A stretch of 64,000 nucleotides of DNA from Sphingomonas sp. PP-CE-3A-406 (GCF_003688625.1 NZ_RCWY01000002.1:806001-870000), one strand, 5' to 3'. Shown: positions 20,565 through 29,622, counted from the stretch's first letter. Translations and numbers: made by a program. Notes: generated from the sequence alone by a model not told the origin.

Positions 20565-20683
20565 GTCATCCTGACGAAAGTCAGGATGACAGACGGCGGG
20601 GGTGTGGTCGGGGCGCGCTTTCGGGAGCGCGCCGTTCCACGTCCGTCCTTGCCGATCGAGGTCCCGACTTTCGTCGGGATGAC
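20565..20683. repeat. Family C palindromic cluster (C1)
   Basis: GTCATCCTGACGAAAGTCAGGATGAC is a single hairpin with a GAAA loop. About 70 bp on is a second copy, GTCCCGACTTTCGTCGGGATGAC. Between them lies an unrelated hairpin, GGCGCGCT/AGCGCGCC. It occupies the gap between the LytTR gene and the hydrolase gene. Confidence 0.8.
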
Positions 20684-20767
20684 GGGGGTGCGCTCCGTTA
20701 GCGAGCGCTTTCCTCGTTCCCGCACCCCATTAACCAGTCCCTAAACCCCGCGGCCTAGAGCGGGGGG

Positions 20768-21784
20768 ATGAAGACGTCGGGTTACGGCCTTTACCCCCAT
20801 GTGCTGATCAGCCTGCCTGCTCTGGTGATGGCGACGTCGTGCGTGCCGGCGGATCGGCCGGCGGCGATCGCTCGGGTCCAGCCGGAGCGGAACTCGCGCG
20901 CGCTGTTGGAGCGGATGGCGTTGCATGTGCCCGACGACATCTCCGCTAAAATTGCGACGGCCACGTCTGATGTGCCGTTTGCGGCTGCAGCACCTTTCGT
21001 CGCGCCGCCGTTTCTGACTTCGAACTCCGTTGATGATGCTAGCCGTGCAGCCGACTGCCTGACTGCGGCGGTGTATTACGAGGCGCGGTCGCAGTCGGAG
21101 GATGGGCAGCGGGCGGTGGCGCAGGTGGTGTTGAACCGGGTGCGCGACCGGGCCTTTCCGAACAGCGTTTGCGGGGTCGTGTATCAGGGGGCCGAGCGGC
21201 GGACCGGGTGCCAGTTCAGCTTTACCTGCGATGGCTCGATGAACCGTGCGCGCGAGCCGGGGGCTTGGGATCGCGCGCGGGCGGTGGCGAGCGCGGCGCT
21301 TGGGGGGAGCGTGTATGCGCCGGTCGGGGCGGCGACGTCGTTTCATACGACGAGCATTTTGCCGTGGTGGGCGTCTAGTCTTGCGCGGATCACGACGGTT
21401 GGGGCTCATGTGTTCTATCGTTGGCAGGGGGCGTTGGAGCGGGCTCTGACGTTTCGGCAGGCTTATGCTGGGGTCGAGCCTGGAGTTCGGGGTGTTGGTT
21501 TGGCGAGCGGTGGTGGCGTGGCGGCGGTTGCGGCGCAGGTTGCTGGGGTTTCGGTGCATTATGGTAACCGGGACGACGTTGCGGACTCGGGATTGGCGCC
21601 GGCTGATACGTTGCATGGGGTGACGGTGCACCGGGGGGTGTCGCGTTCCGGTTCGACGATTGCGGGTGCGGCGTTGGTGCAGACGCCGCTGGTTTCTGGT
21701 GTGCGGATCCATGTTGGTGGGCGAGCGGCTCCGATGATCGGCAGCGGCACCGGGGACGATGCGGTCGTCTCGGACGAAACCTGA
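20768..21784 (+). CDS. SleB-type cell wall hydrolase
   Basis: The protein has 338 residues. After an N-terminal hydrophobic segment containing a cysteine (MATSCVPA, possibly a lipoprotein), a Hydrolase_2/SleB domain spans about residues 95-220. It has the family pattern DCLTAAVYYEARSQSEDGQRAVAQVVLNRVR with the catalytic glutamate, then CQFSFTCDG and VGAATSFHTTSILPWWA. The role is cleavage of peptidoglycan glycan strands in the envelope. The C-terminal 120 residues are low-complexity Ala/Gly/Val with no recognised domain. Codon use turns noticeably poorer in third-position GC toward the 3' end than in the neighbours. Confidence 0.87.
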   Translation: MKTSGYGLYPHVLISLPALVMATSCVPADRPAAIARVQPERNSRALLERMALHVPDDISAKIATATSDVPFAAAAPFVAPPFLTSNSVDDASRAADCLTAAVYYEARSQSEDGQRAVAQVVLNRVRDRAFPNSVCGVVYQGAERRTGCQFSFTCDGSMNRAREPGAWDRARAVASAALGGSVYAPVGAATSFHTTSILPWWASSLARITTVGAHVFYRWQGALERALTFRQAYAGVEPGVRGVGLASGGGVAAVAAQVAGVSVHYGNRDDVADSGLAPADTLHGVTVHRGVSRSGSTIAGAALVQTPLVSGVRIHVGGRAAPMIGSGTGDDAVVSDET

Positions 21785-21798
21785 CCACTCTAAGGCCA

Positions 21799-21902
21799 CC
21801 ACCCCGGCGAAGGCCGGGGCCCAGTTGGAAAGGTCGTTGTAACGAAGCGCAGTCCGCAGTTGGCCACGTCCCCCAACTGGGCCCCGGCCTTCGCCGGGGT
21901 GG
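21799..21902. repeat. Family A palindromic doublet (A4)
   Basis: Inner arms are the CCCAGTTGG/CCAACTGGG variant, again matched on both sides. It sits just after the SleB-type hydrolase gene. Confidence 0.92.
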
Positions 21903-21943
21903 TGGCCTTGCGGAGTGGTCATGGGCCTCAATATGCCCCTTCT

Positions 21944-22021
21944 TGTTCCCCCGCGGAGGCGGGGCCGAGGGTATCGGGCGGTGGCGTTTGTGATCCTTGG
22001 CCCCCGCCTTCGCGGGGGAAC
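21944..22021. repeat. Family B' palindromic element, long spacer
   Basis: GTTCCCCCGCGGAGGCGGGGCCGAGG faces CCTTGGCCCCCGCCTTCGCGGGGGAAC. Together with A4 it fills the 327-bp gap before the ABC-F gene; nothing else is recognised there. Confidence 0.8.
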
Positions 22022-22111
22022 TATTTCTTCTTTGATCGATCGCTCACCGATCGATCGCCGCCCCTTCCCCTCCCCTCGCAAAACCATGCTGCATCTGCTA
22101 ACGGCACGCGC

Positions 22112-23980
22112 ATGCTGAACCTGAACAATATCACGGTGCGCCTGGGCGGACGCGTTATCCTCGATGGCGCCACCGCTGCGTTGCCGCCGGGCTCGCGCGT
22201 CGGGCTGATCGGGCGCAACGGCGCGGGCAAGTCGACGATGGTGCGCGTGATCGCAGGGCAGTTGGAGCCGGACGACGGTTCCGCCGACATGCCGAAGGGC
22301 GCCCGCATCGGCTACCTCGCGCAGGAAGCGCCGCACGGCGTGAAGACGCCGTTCGAAACCGTGCTCGAAGCCGATCTGGAGCGCGCCGCGCTGATGATCG
22401 AGAGCGAGACGAGCGAGGATCCCGACCGGCTCGGCGACGTGTACGAGCGGCTGATCGCGATCGACGCCTACACCGCACCCGCCCGCGCCGCGCAGATCCT
22501 GCTCGGGCTCGGGTTCGACGAAGACATGCAGGCGCGCACGCTCGACAGCTTCTCGGGTGGCTGGAAGATGCGCGTCGCGCTCGCCGCGCTGCTGTTCTCG
22601 CAGCCGGACCTGCTGCTGCTCGACGAGCCTTCGAACCATCTCGATCTCGAGGCGGTGATGTGGCTCGAGGACTTCCTCAAAGGCTACAAGGCGACGATCG
22701 TGGTGGTCAGCCACGAGCGCGATTTCCTCAACAACGTGGTCGATCACATTCTGCATCTGCAGGGCGGCAAGATCACGCTGTATCCCGGCGGCTACGACGC
22801 GTTCGAGCGCCAGCGTGCCGAGCGCCTCGCGCAGATCGAGGCGGCGCGTGCCAACCAGGCGGTGCAGCGCGAGAAGCTGCAGGAATATATCGCCAAGAAT
22901 TCCGCCCGCGCCTCGACCGCGAAGCAGGCGCAGTCGCGGCAGAAGATGCTGTCGAAGATGCAGCCGATCGCCGAGAGCTACAACGATCCGACGCTGTCGT
23001 TCGGCTTCCCCAACCCGACCGAGCTGCGGCCGCCTTTGATCACGCTCGACATGGCGACGGTGGGCTATGCCGACGTGCCGATCCTGAAGCGGCTCAACAT
23101 GCGGCTCGATCCCGACGACCGGGTCGCGCTGCTCGGGCGCAACGGCAACGGCAAGACCACGCTCGCGCGGCTGCTGGCGGCGCAGTTGACGCCGATGGAC
23201 GGGGAGATGTCGTCGTCGGGCAAGATGAAGGTGGGGTATTTCACGCAGTATCAGGTCGAGGAACTCGATCCGACCGATTCGCCGATCGAGCATATGTCGC
23301 ACCTGATGAAGGGCGCGACGCCGGCCGCGGTGCGCGCGCAATTGGGGCGATTCGGATTCTCGGGCGACAAGGCAACGACGCGGGTCGGCAAGCTGTCGGG
23401 TGGCGAGCGCGCGCGTCTGGCGCTCGCGCTAATCACGCGCGATGCGCCGCATCTGCTGATCCTCGATGAGCCTACCAACCATCTCGACGTCGATGCGCGT
23501 GAGGCGCTCGTGCAGGCGCTCAACGCCTATACCGGCGCTGTCGTACTGGTCAGCCATGACCGACACATGCTGGAGCTGACCGCGGATCGGCTTGTGCTGG
23601 TCGACGATGGCACCGCGAAGGAATTCGACGGCAGCCTCGACGATTACATCGCGTTCGTCCTGAAGGGCGATGGCGGCAAGGGCGATGCTGCGTCGAAGGC
23701 GGACAAGAAGGCCGGCAAGAAGGCTGCGGCCGAGGCGAAGAGCAACGATGCCGCTCTGCGGAAGGCCTTGCGCGAAATCGAGGAGCAGACCGCGAAGTTC
23801 ACCAAGGAGCGTAATGCTCTGGATCGCGCGATGGTCGATCCGGCTAGTGCGGAGCCAAGGTTCTCGCGGATGTCGATGGGGGATCTGAGCAAGCGTCGCG
23901 CCGAGGTGCATGCGAAGCTCGAGGCTAGCGAGGCGAAGTGGCTCGAGGCTAGCGAGGCGCTGGAGGGCGTGGAGGCTTAA
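22112..23980 (+). CDS. ABC-F family ATPase (Uup/EttA-like ribosome-associated factor)
   Basis: The 622-residue cytoplasmic protein has two ABC domains and no membrane segments. Domain 1 has Walker A GRNGAGKST, signature LDSFSGGWKMRVALAALL and Walker B LLLLDEPSNHLD. The ABC-F linker follows (QRAERLAQIEAARANQAVQREKLQEYI). Domain 2 has GRNGNGKTT, LSGGERARLALAL and LLILDEPTNHLD. A Lys/Ala-rich, coiled C-terminal tail (about 540-622) resembles that of Uup. ABC-F proteins act on ribosomes or DNA intermediates and are not transporters. The start at 22112 begins the canonical MLNLNNITVRLGG; an upstream frame into the repeats is rejected. Confidence 0.93.
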   Translation: MLNLNNITVRLGGRVILDGATAALPPGSRVGLIGRNGAGKSTMVRVIAGQLEPDDGSADMPKGARIGYLAQEAPHGVKTPFETVLEADLERAALMIESETSEDPDRLGDVYERLIAIDAYTAPARAAQILLGLGFDEDMQARTLDSFSGGWKMRVALAALLFSQPDLLLLDEPSNHLDLEAVMWLEDFLKGYKATIVVVSHERDFLNNVVDHILHLQGGKITLYPGGYDAFERQRAERLAQIEAARANQAVQREKLQEYIAKNSARASTAKQAQSRQKMLSKMQPIAESYNDPTLSFGFPNPTELRPPLITLDMATVGYADVPILKRLNMRLDPDDRVALLGRNGNGKTTLARLLAAQLTPMDGEMSSSGKMKVGYFTQYQVEELDPTDSPIEHMSHLMKGATPAAVRAQLGRFGFSGDKATTRVGKLSGGERARLALALITRDAPHLLILDEPTNHLDVDAREALVQALNAYTGAVVLVSHDRHMLELTADRLVLVDDGTAKEFDGSLDDYIAFVLKGDGGKGDAASKADKKAGKKAAAEAKSNDAALRKALREIEEQTAKFTKERNALDRAMVDPASAEPRFSRMSMGDLSKRRAEVHAKLEASEAKWLEASEALEGVEA

Positions 23981-24015
23981 GGCCCCCGCCCCGCGTAACC
24001 TCATTCGCCCCTCGC

Positions 24016-24099
24016 CGTCATCCCAGCGAAAGCTGGGATCTCCCCGTTCGGGCCGCGGCGTCCGCCAAGCGGGATACCCCAGCTTTCGCTGGGGTGACG
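24016..24099. repeat. Family C variant palindromic element (C4)
   Basis: CGTCATCCCAGCGAAAGCTGGGAT on the left and CCCCAGCTTTCGCTGGGGTGACG on the right have the same GAAA-loop design as C1-C3 with a different stem sequence. Confidence 0.8.
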
Positions 24100-24144
24100 G
24101 ACTTTGGGTTGCTGCTGTATTGCGGCGACAGTCCGCGCTTCTAT

Positions 24145-24198
24145 GTTCTCCCGCGAAGGCGGGAGCCCAGTCTGGGTCCCCGCCTTCGCGGGGAAACA
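24145..24198. repeat. Family B' short palindromic element
   Basis: TTCTCCCGCGAAGGCGGGAG and TCCCCGCCTTCGCGGGGAAA are joined by CCCAGTCTGGG. It lies 40 bp from the 3' end of the DUF3297 gene. Confidence 0.85.
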
Positions 24199-24239
24199 TG
24201 CTTGCCTTGGTTCGGAGGCAGGCTTCGACCTCGTCGAGA

Positions 24240-24560
24240 TCAGCCCTCGTCGGTGTCCGCGCCTGCTGCCGCACGTTCAAACCAAGCCTCGACCGGGCCG
24301 ACCAGCTTCAGCGTCAGCGGGTTGCCGTTGCGGTCGACCTTCTTGCCGAGCGCGACTCGGATCCAGCCTTCCGAGATGCAATATTCCTCGACGTCGTGGC
24401 GCACCTTGTCCTTGAAGCGGATGCCGATGCCGCGCTCGAGCAGGTCCTGCTGGAAGAACGGGCTGCGCTGGTTGATCGACAGGCGATCGGGGGGCGTGTC
24501 GCCGGTTGCGGCCGGGGTGGCGGCGGCTTCGGTCTCGGGGGTGTGGGGCGTGTCGGTCAT
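24240..24560 (-). CDS. DUF3297 family protein
   Basis: This 106-residue soluble protein matches the DUF3297 pattern. An acidic, Pro/Thr-rich N-terminus of about 25 residues is followed by PPDRLSINQRSPFFQQDLLERGIGIRFKDKVR, then VEEYCISEGWIRVALGK and GNPLTLKLVGPVEAWF. The function of the family is not known. The start at 24560 (MTDTPHTPE) is preferred over a longer in-frame extension. No terminator is evident downstream; a family B' repeat lies directly past its 3' end. Confidence 0.85.
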   Translation of the reverse strand: MTDTPHTPETEAAATPAATGDTPPDRLSINQRSPFFQQDLLERGIGIRFKDKVRHDVEEYCISEGWIRVALGKKVDRNGNPLTLKLVGPVEAWFERAAAGADTDEG

Positions 24561-24615
24561 GGTCGCGCGTCTAGCGGCAAGCACCGGGCGCGCGCCACAA
24601 AAAAGGCACCTGACG

Positions 24616-24648
24616 AAAAAGCGGCGCCGGGATTGCTCCCGACGCCGC
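24616..24648 (-). terminator. Rho-independent terminator for the exported Gly-rich protein gene
   Basis: On the minus strand GCGGCGTCGGGA and TCCCGGCGCCGC pair over 12 bp (one G-U) around a GCAA tetraloop, followed by TTTTT. It begins about 20 bp after the stop at 24669. Confidence 0.9.
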
Positions 24649-24668
24649 CTGTCGATCTCGTGGTCGGA

Positions 24669-25052
24669 TCAGTTGCAGACCCGCACCGAAACCCGGTCGC
24701 CATAATAGGGGTCGACCCGCCATTCGTTCCAGCACCGCGGCGCATAATAGGTCGCCACCGGCGCCTCGTAATAGACCCGCGGGGGCGGCGGGGGCGCGTC
24801 GTAATAGCCGCGATCGTAATAGCGCGGCCGGTTGCTGCTGGCGATCGCTGCACCGACGCCGAGGCCGAGGATACCGCCCAGCACCGCTGCGCCCGCGACA
24901 TTGCCGCCGCCACGATGATGATAGCCACCCCAGCCGCCGCCGTAGCCACGGCCATACCCACCCCAGCGCTGCGCATCGGCCGGCGCGGCGGCAGTGAGTG
25001 CCGTAGCCGCCAAAGCGACGCCCAAACCTGCCTTCTTGAAAAACCCGTTCAT
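24669..25052 (-). CDS. Exported Gly/Tyr-rich small protein with glycine-zipper segment
   Basis: The protein has 127 residues. A clear signal peptide (MNGFFKKAGLGVALAATALTAAAPADA) is followed by a Gly/Tyr/His-rich stretch (RWGGYGRGYGGGWGGYHHRGGG) and a small hydrophobic glycine-rich span (AGAAVLGGILGLGVGAAIA). A Tyr/Pro-rich tail ends with two cysteines (CWNEW and VRVCN) that could form a disulfide. Such proteins sit in the periplasm or outer membrane and have no defined function. It is a single-gene unit with its own terminator. Confidence 0.8.
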   Translation of the reverse strand: MNGFFKKAGLGVALAATALTAAAPADAQRWGGYGRGYGGGWGGYHHRGGGNVAGAAVLGGILGLGVGAAIASSNRPRYYDRGYYDAPPPPPRVYYEAPVATYYAPRCWNEWRVDPYYGDRVSVRVCN

Positions 25053-25256
25053 CTTCCGAACTCCGTTACTAGTTACGCCCGGTCCGCTTGGGACAAACGC
25101 ATAAGTGTCCGACCGTGTTTCAGGATTTAGGCGATTCGGTCTGAACTGGTTCGGAACGGCTTGTTAACCCACGGTATAGCTGGAGCAGTCCCGGGCGGGG
25201 ACATTGCCGGCGCGGCGGGCCGGGCAATGTTCATGAATATCGGATAGGGTGCGGTG

Positions 25257-25922
25257 ATGCGCAGGATGATGACGACGCGAGCGATCGCCTTTGCCGTGCT
25301 CGGCGGGAGTGCGGTGCTGATCGGGGGGCTGGCCCTGTCCGGGTCGCCGGTGAAGGTGCGGGCGGTCGAGGCGCCTGCGCGGGTGGCTCAGGTCGCTGTA
25401 CCGGTTGCGAAGCCGGCGCCGAAGCCGGCTGCGGTCGCTGCTGAGGAACCGGCCGATGCGTATGTCGTGAAGCGGGTGCTGAACGTTCCCGAGCCTTTGC
25501 GGCATGGCGCGTATTACTGGGATACGGAGGGCGTGCCGGAGGGGCCGATCGTGATCACGATCGATCTGGTGGCGCAGACCTTGTCGATCTTTCGCAGTGG
25601 GTACGAGATCGGGACGGCGGCCGTGATCTATGGCGCGGACGAGAAGCCGACCCCGCTCGGCGTGTTCAAGATCACGCAGAAGGACGCGCATCATGTGTCG
25701 AACCTTTACGGGGCGCCGATGCCGTACATGATGCGGCTGACCAATGATGGGGTTTCGATTCATGGCAGTGCGCTGATGGATGGGAAGTACGCGACGCATG
25801 GGTGTGTTGGTGTGCCTACGGCGTTTGCGAAGCTGATCTTCGAGCAGGTTAAGCTGGGGGATCGGGTGATCGTTACGAGTGGGGAGATGTTGGCGCGGGG
25901 TGGGCGGATTACTGCTGCTTGA
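25257..25922 (+). CDS. L,D-transpeptidase (YkuD family)
   Basis: The 221-residue envelope enzyme has an N-terminal hydrophobic anchor (AFAVLGGSAVLIGGLALSG) and a Pro/Ala linker. The YkuD domain starts at PIVITIDLVAQTLSIFRSGYEIGTAAVIYG and ends in the catalytic HGSALMDGKYATHGCVGVP, with nucleophile C183. The usual SHGCxR motif reads THGCVG here, so the arginine after the cysteine is absent. The family makes 3-3 peptidoglycan crosslinks or anchors proteins to it. The start could also be GTG 25254 or ATG 25266. It is transcribed away from the Gly-rich exported protein gene. Confidence 0.85.
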   Translation: MRRMMTTRAIAFAVLGGSAVLIGGLALSGSPVKVRAVEAPARVAQVAVPVAKPAPKPAAVAAEEPADAYVVKRVLNVPEPLRHGAYYWDTEGVPEGPIVITIDLVAQTLSIFRSGYEIGTAAVIYGADEKPTPLGVFKITQKDAHHVSNLYGAPMPYMMRLTNDGVSIHGSALMDGKYATHGCVGVPTAFAKLIFEQVKLGDRVIVTSGEMLARGGRITAA

Positions 25923-25974
25923 GGGTGGGCGGTTTTGGGTGGTGGTGCAGGGTGATGCCGCGGATCGTCTCCTC

Positions 25975-26056
25975 CGTCATCCTGACGAAAGTCAGGATCC
26001 AGAGCCACGAAGGTCGCCAGCCGTTACTCTGGATCCTGACTTTCGTCAGGATGACG
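25975..26056. repeat. Family C palindromic doublet (C2)
   Basis: CGTCATCCTGACGAAAGTCAGGATCCAGAG and its complement CTCTGGATCCTGACTTTCGTCAGGATGACG form almost perfect 30-bp arms around a 22-bp spacer. Confidence 0.9.
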
Positions 26057-26126
26057 GTAGCGAGCATGATGGCAATCGCGTCAACTGCTGCTTCGTGCCG
26101 CCCTTCGCCCCCCCACCATCAACGTC

Positions 26127-26222
26127 CGTCATCCCCGCGCAGGCGGGGATCCATATCCTCTGACGCCTGCAAGGTACCCACTAGGCTAGCCAATATGGGT
26201 TCCCGCCTCCGCGGGAATGACG
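26127..26222. repeat. Family B palindromic element (B4)
   Basis: CGTCATCCCCGCGCAGGCGGGGATCCATAT pairs imperfectly with ATATGGGTTCCCGCCTCCGCGGGAATGACG. With C2 and the typA 3' hairpins it accounts for the 470-bp gap between the L,D-transpeptidase and typA. Confidence 0.88.
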
Positions 26223-26257
26223 GCGTGTAGCTGGGTGATCGACACGAATGCACAAAG

Positions 26258-26286
26258 AAAAAGGGCCGGAGGTTTCCCCCCGGCCC
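26258..26286 (-). terminator. Rho-independent terminator of typA
   Basis: On the minus strand GGGCCGG and CCGGCCC form the stem, followed by TTTTT. It lies about 105 bp past the typA stop codon, beyond two other hairpins. Confidence 0.85.
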
Positions 26287-26333
26287 GTCTTCATTTCTTG
26301 CCCAGCGCGACACGGCAAAGCCGCGTCGTCGGA

Positions 26334-26376
26334 CCTCGCTTTAGCGAGGCCGGCCGAGCTTGTAAGCTTGGCCGGC
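26334..26376. repeat. Two adjacent palindromes immediately 3' of typA
   Basis: CCTCGC-TTTA-GCGAGG (26334-26349) abuts GCCGGCC-GAGCTT-GT-AAGCTT-GGCCGGC (26349-26376). The second has a two-base centre and one mismatched pair. They lie between the typA stop and its terminator and could be 3' stabilisers or anti-termination structures. Confidence 0.7.
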
Positions 26377-26391
26377 TTCGCCGTGCCAGGC

Positions 26392-28236
26392 TTACGCGCT
26401 CTGCTTAGCCCGGCTAGCGCGCTTGCGCTCGTTTGCATCGAGGAAGCGCTTGCGCAGGCGGATGGACTTCGGCGTGACTTCGACCATCTCGTCGTCGTCG
26501 ATGTACGCGATCGCCTGCTCCAGCGTCGCGCGCTTTGGCGGGGACAGGCGGACCTGGTCGTCCTTGCCGCCCGAGGCACGGAAGTTGGTCAGCGCCTTGG
26601 TCTTCATCGGGTTGACCTCGAGGTCGTCCGGCTTGGCGTTCTCGCCGACGATCATGCCCTCATAGAGTGCCTCGCCGTGGCCCACGAACAGGATGCCGCG
26701 CTCTTCGAGCGGACCCAGTGCGTAGTTGTTCGCCTCGCCCGAACCGTTCGAGATCAGCACGCCGTTCTTGCGGCCTTCGATCGCGCCCTTGTGCGGACCG
26801 TACTTCTCGAACAGCCGGTTCATGATCCCCGTGCCGCGCGTGTCGGACAGGAATTCGCCATGATAGCCGATCATCCCACGGCTCGGTGCCGAGAAGGTGA
26901 TGCGGGTCTTGCCGCCGGTCGACGGACGCATGTCGGTCAACTCGGCCTTACGCGTGTTCATCTTCTCGACGACGGTACCCGAATGCTCCTCGTCGACGTC
27001 GATGATGACGGTCTCGTACGGCTCGGTCTTCTTGCCGTTCTCGTCCTCGCCGAACAACACGCGCGGACGCGAGATGCCCAGTTCGAAGCCTTCGCGGCGC
27101 ATCGTCTCGATCAGCACGCCGAGCTGAAGCTCGCCGCGACCGGCGACTTCGAAGCTGTCCTTGTCGGCCGCCTCGGTCACCTTCACGGCGACGTTCGACT
27201 CGGCTTCGCGGAACAGGCGCTCGCGGATCATGCGGCTCGTCACCTTGCTGCCCTCGCGGCCCGCCATCGGCGAATCGTTCACGGCAAAACGCATCGACAG
27301 CGTGGGGGGATCGATCGGCTGCGCGTGCAGCGGCTCGGTCACCGTGATGTCGGCGATGGTGTCGGCAACCGTAGCGACCGAGAGACCTGCCAGCGAGATG
27401 ATGTCGCCGGCCTTGGCTTCGTCGACGGGAACCCGCTCGAGACCACGGAACGACATGATCTTGGACGCACGGCCGGTCTCGATGATCTTGCCGTCGTTAT
27501 CGAGTGCGTGGATCGCCTGGTTGGTCTTCACGGTACCCGAATTGACGCGACCCGTGAGGACGCGACCGAGGAACGGATCGCGGTCGAGCAGCGTGACGAG
27601 GAACGTGAACGGCACGCCGGCGACTTCCACGGCGGGCGGGGGCACGTGCTTCACGATCGTCTCGAACATCGGGATCAGCGTGCCTTCGCGCGCGTCCATG
27701 TCGGTCGAGGCATAGCCGTTGCGACCCGATGCGTAGAGCACGGGGAAGTCAAGCTGGTCGTCGTTCGCGTCGAGCGACACGAACAGGTCGAACACTTCGT
27801 CGAGCACTTCCTGGATGCGCGCGTCGTTGCGATCGACCTTGTTGACGACGACGATCGGCTTCAGCCCGAGTGCCAGCGCCTTGCCGGTGACGAACTTGGT
27901 CTGCGGCATCGCGCCTTCCGACGAATCGACCAGCAGGACGACGCCGTCGACCATCGACAGGATGCGCTCGACTTCGCCGCCGAAATCGGCGTGGCCGGGC
28001 GTGTCGACGATGTTGATGCGGATGCTCTCGGACTCGCCGGGAGGAGTCCAGTCGACCGAGGTCGGCTTGGCGAGAATGGTGATGCCACGCTCTTTTTCGA
28101 GGTCGTTCGAATCCATTGCGCGCTCTTCGACGCGCTGGTTGTCGCGGAAGGTGCCGGACTGGCGGAAGAGCTGGTCGACCAGCGTCGTCTTGCCGTGATC
28201 GACGTGCGCAATGATCGCCACGTTGCGGAGGCTCAT
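26392..28236 (-). CDS. typA: Translational GTPase TypA/BipA
   Basis: TypA/BipA is a ribosome-binding GTPase needed for growth under stress and low temperature. The 614-residue protein shows G1 [10 protein letters not shown]2 ERGITI, G3 DTPGHAD and G4 VNKVDR. EF-G-like domains II, III and V follow, and a BipA-specific C-terminal domain ends in [27 protein letters not shown]. All motifs are intact and length is normal. It is a monocistronic unit with several 3' hairpins; the opposite strand has a very long open frame that is only a high-GC shadow. Confidence 0.97.
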   Translation of the reverse strand: MSLRNVAIIAHVDHGKTTLVDQLFRQSGTFRDNQRVEERAMDSNDLEKERGITILAKPTSVDWTPPGESESIRINIVDTPGHADFGGEVERILSMVDGVVLLVDSSEGAMPQTKFVTGKALALGLKPIVVVNKVDRNDARIQEVLDEVFDLFVSLDANDDQLDFPVLYASGRNGYASTDMDAREGTLIPMFETIVKHVPPPAVEVAGVPFTFLVTLLDRDPFLGRVLTGRVNSGTVKTNQAIHALDNDGKIIETGRASKIMSFRGLERVPVDEAKAGDIISLAGLSVATVADTIADITVTEPLHAQPIDPPTLSMRFAVNDSPMAGREGSKVTSRMIRERLFREAESNVAVKVTEAADKDSFEVAGRGELQLGVLIETMRREGFELGISRPRVLFGEDENGKKTEPYETVIIDVDEEHSGTVVEKMNTRKAELTDMRPSTGGKTRITFSAPSRGMIGYHGEFLSDTRGTGIMNRLFEKYGPHKGAIEGRKNGVLISNGSGEANNYALGPLEERGILFVGHGEALYEGMIVGENAKPDDLEVNPMKTKALTNFRASGGKDDQVRLSPPKRATLEQAIAYIDDDEMVEVTPKSIRLRKRFLDANERKRASRAKQSA

Positions 28237-28326
28237 GAATGTATTCTCTTGATCGAGGAACGGGGTTGGCGCGCGCCATAGCGTAATTGTTGCGCCGCGG
28301 GAAGACGCAGCGGCATTTCGTCGCCT

Positions 28327-29304
28327 TTAGAGGGAACCTCCGCGGCGCTTGTATGTTCCGGCGGCGAGAATAGCACGAGGATCGCGGACCGCCAGCATTG
28401 CCCTCAGCGCGGCGTGTTTGTCGGGTGCGGCGGCATAGTAACGCTGCCAGATCCGCAGCCCCAGCCAATAGCCGAGTTCGGGCGGCCAACCGGCAGGCGG
28501 CGTGGAGTAGTTGCCGATCCAGCGGGCGTACGCCTTGGCTTCGGGCGAGCCGTCCTCGGGGTCGTCCTTGTCGGTGAGCTTGCGGGTGAGCGCGATGTCG
28601 ACCTGCATCTGGCGCCAGAGTTCGGCCTCGCGCGGCGTGGCCCAGGCGGCGCGGGCGGCGTCGGGCTCCTCGCCGGTGACGAGCTGGGCGATGAAGTCCG
28701 CGGCGCCCTCGACGAGGATCGCGGTGAGCAGCGGGTCGCGGGCGAGCGTCATGCCGGCGTCTTCCTGAAACGAATGCACCGTCTCGTGCGCGAAGAAATG
28801 CCGCAGTGTCTGGCGGAGTTTCTCGGGCGTCGGCGACATGCGGCACAGCACTTCGAGGCCGAGCACCTGCGCGCCGGGCTTTGCGGTGCCGCCGGAGGTG
28901 TTCGCGCCGAAGACTATATAGACCTGCGGGAGCTTCACGTCGGGGAGTGCGCCGTGGAGACCGAGATAGATCGCGCGGAGATCGGCGGTGGCGGCCTTGG
29001 CGGCGGGGAGGCAGGTCTTGATCGCCTGCGCGTAGCGGGTCGGGTTGGCGGCGATGGCGCGCGCGAGCGTCTCCGCGTCGACGATCCGGCCGGGGGTGAA
29101 GACGCCGATCCCGAAACTGCCCTTGTCGAGATAGTCGCGCTTGAGTTGCGCGGCGGTGGGCTTGCCCTTGGTCTTGGCGAAGAGCGCGGCGAAGCGGTCG
29201 GCGTCTTCGGTGTGGATCGTGGCGGTGAGCGGGTCGGCTGGTGGAGGGCGATTCGTGGCGGCCGCGGGGAGGAGGGCGAGCGCGAGGATCAGCGGGCGGA
29301 GCAT
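28327..29304 (-). CDS. Predicted exported gluzincin-type zinc metalloprotease (DUF2268-like)
   Basis: The 325-residue protein starts with a short signal peptide (MLRPLILALALLPAAA). It contains a zinc-binding HExxH motif, H173-E-T-V-H177, in LRHFFAHETVHSFQEDAG. A likely third ligand and helix follow about 22 residues later (TAILVEGAADFIAQLV, E199). This layout matches gluzincins of the DUF2268 type seen as exported putative peptidases. An aromatic-rich C-terminus follows (GWPPELGYWLGLRIWQRYYA). Substrate and exact family are unknown. The start at 29304 begins the signal peptide. It lies between typA and a repeat-filled gap. Confidence 0.7.
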   Translation of the reverse strand: MLRPLILALALLPAAATNRPPPADPLTATIHTEDADRFAALFAKTKGKPTAAQLKRDYLDKGSFGIGVFTPGRIVDAETLARAIAANPTRYAQAIKTCLPAAKAATADLRAIYLGLHGALPDVKLPQVYIVFGANTSGGTAKPGAQVLGLEVLCRMSPTPEKLRQTLRHFFAHETVHSFQEDAGMTLARDPLLTAILVEGAADFIAQLVTGEEPDAARAAWATPREAELWRQMQVDIALTRKLTDKDDPEDGSPEAKAYARWIGNYSTPPAGWPPELGYWLGLRIWQRYYAAAPDKHAALRAMLAVRDPRAILAAGTYKRRGGSL

Positions 29305-29352
29305 GGTGCAGAGTATCGTGTGTTTGCCGAGGCGCCAGAGCGGATATTGCAA

Positions 29353-29475
29353 TCCTCCCCCGCCAGGGGGAGGTGTCGCCGAAGGGGACGGAGGGGGAGG
29401 ACACGGAGCAGAGGTTAGCGTGTGCCTCCCCCTCCGTCATGCAAGAGCCTGCCACCTCCCCCTTGCGGGGGAGGA
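29353..29475. repeat. Family D-type palindromic element (D4)
   Basis: ATCCTCCCCCGCCAGGGGGAGGT faces ACCTCCCCCTTGCGGGGGAGGAT across a GC-rich centre with a second inverted pair (GGGGGAGG/CCTCCCCC). Confidence 0.8.
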
Positions 29476-29519
29476 TCGTGAGGTGGCGGCGACCTGCAAC
29501 GCCCCACCCTCCATTCTAT

Positions 29520-29622
29520 CCACCCCGGCGGAGGCCGGGGCCCAATTGGAAAGTGCTAATAATGGAGCACCGCCATCCGTTAGCGACGTCCCCCAATTGG
29601 GCCCCGGCCTTCGCCGGGGTGG
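29520..29622. repeat. Family A palindromic doublet (A5)
   Basis: CCCAATTGG/CCAATTGGG inner arms. Together with D4 it fills the 357-bp gap between the protease and oxidoreductase genes. Confidence 0.92.

Noticed and set aside
20741..23341. 866-residue open frame on the minus strand opposite the hydrolase and ABC-F genes
   Set aside because: It covers two well-supported genes on the other strand and reads as Arg/His/Asp-rich high-GC shadow sequence with no domain.
25975..26222. Rho-independent terminator for the L,D-transpeptidase gene in C2 or B4
   Set aside because: The hairpins lack a T-run and belong to families that also occur away from gene ends, so they are listed as repeats only.
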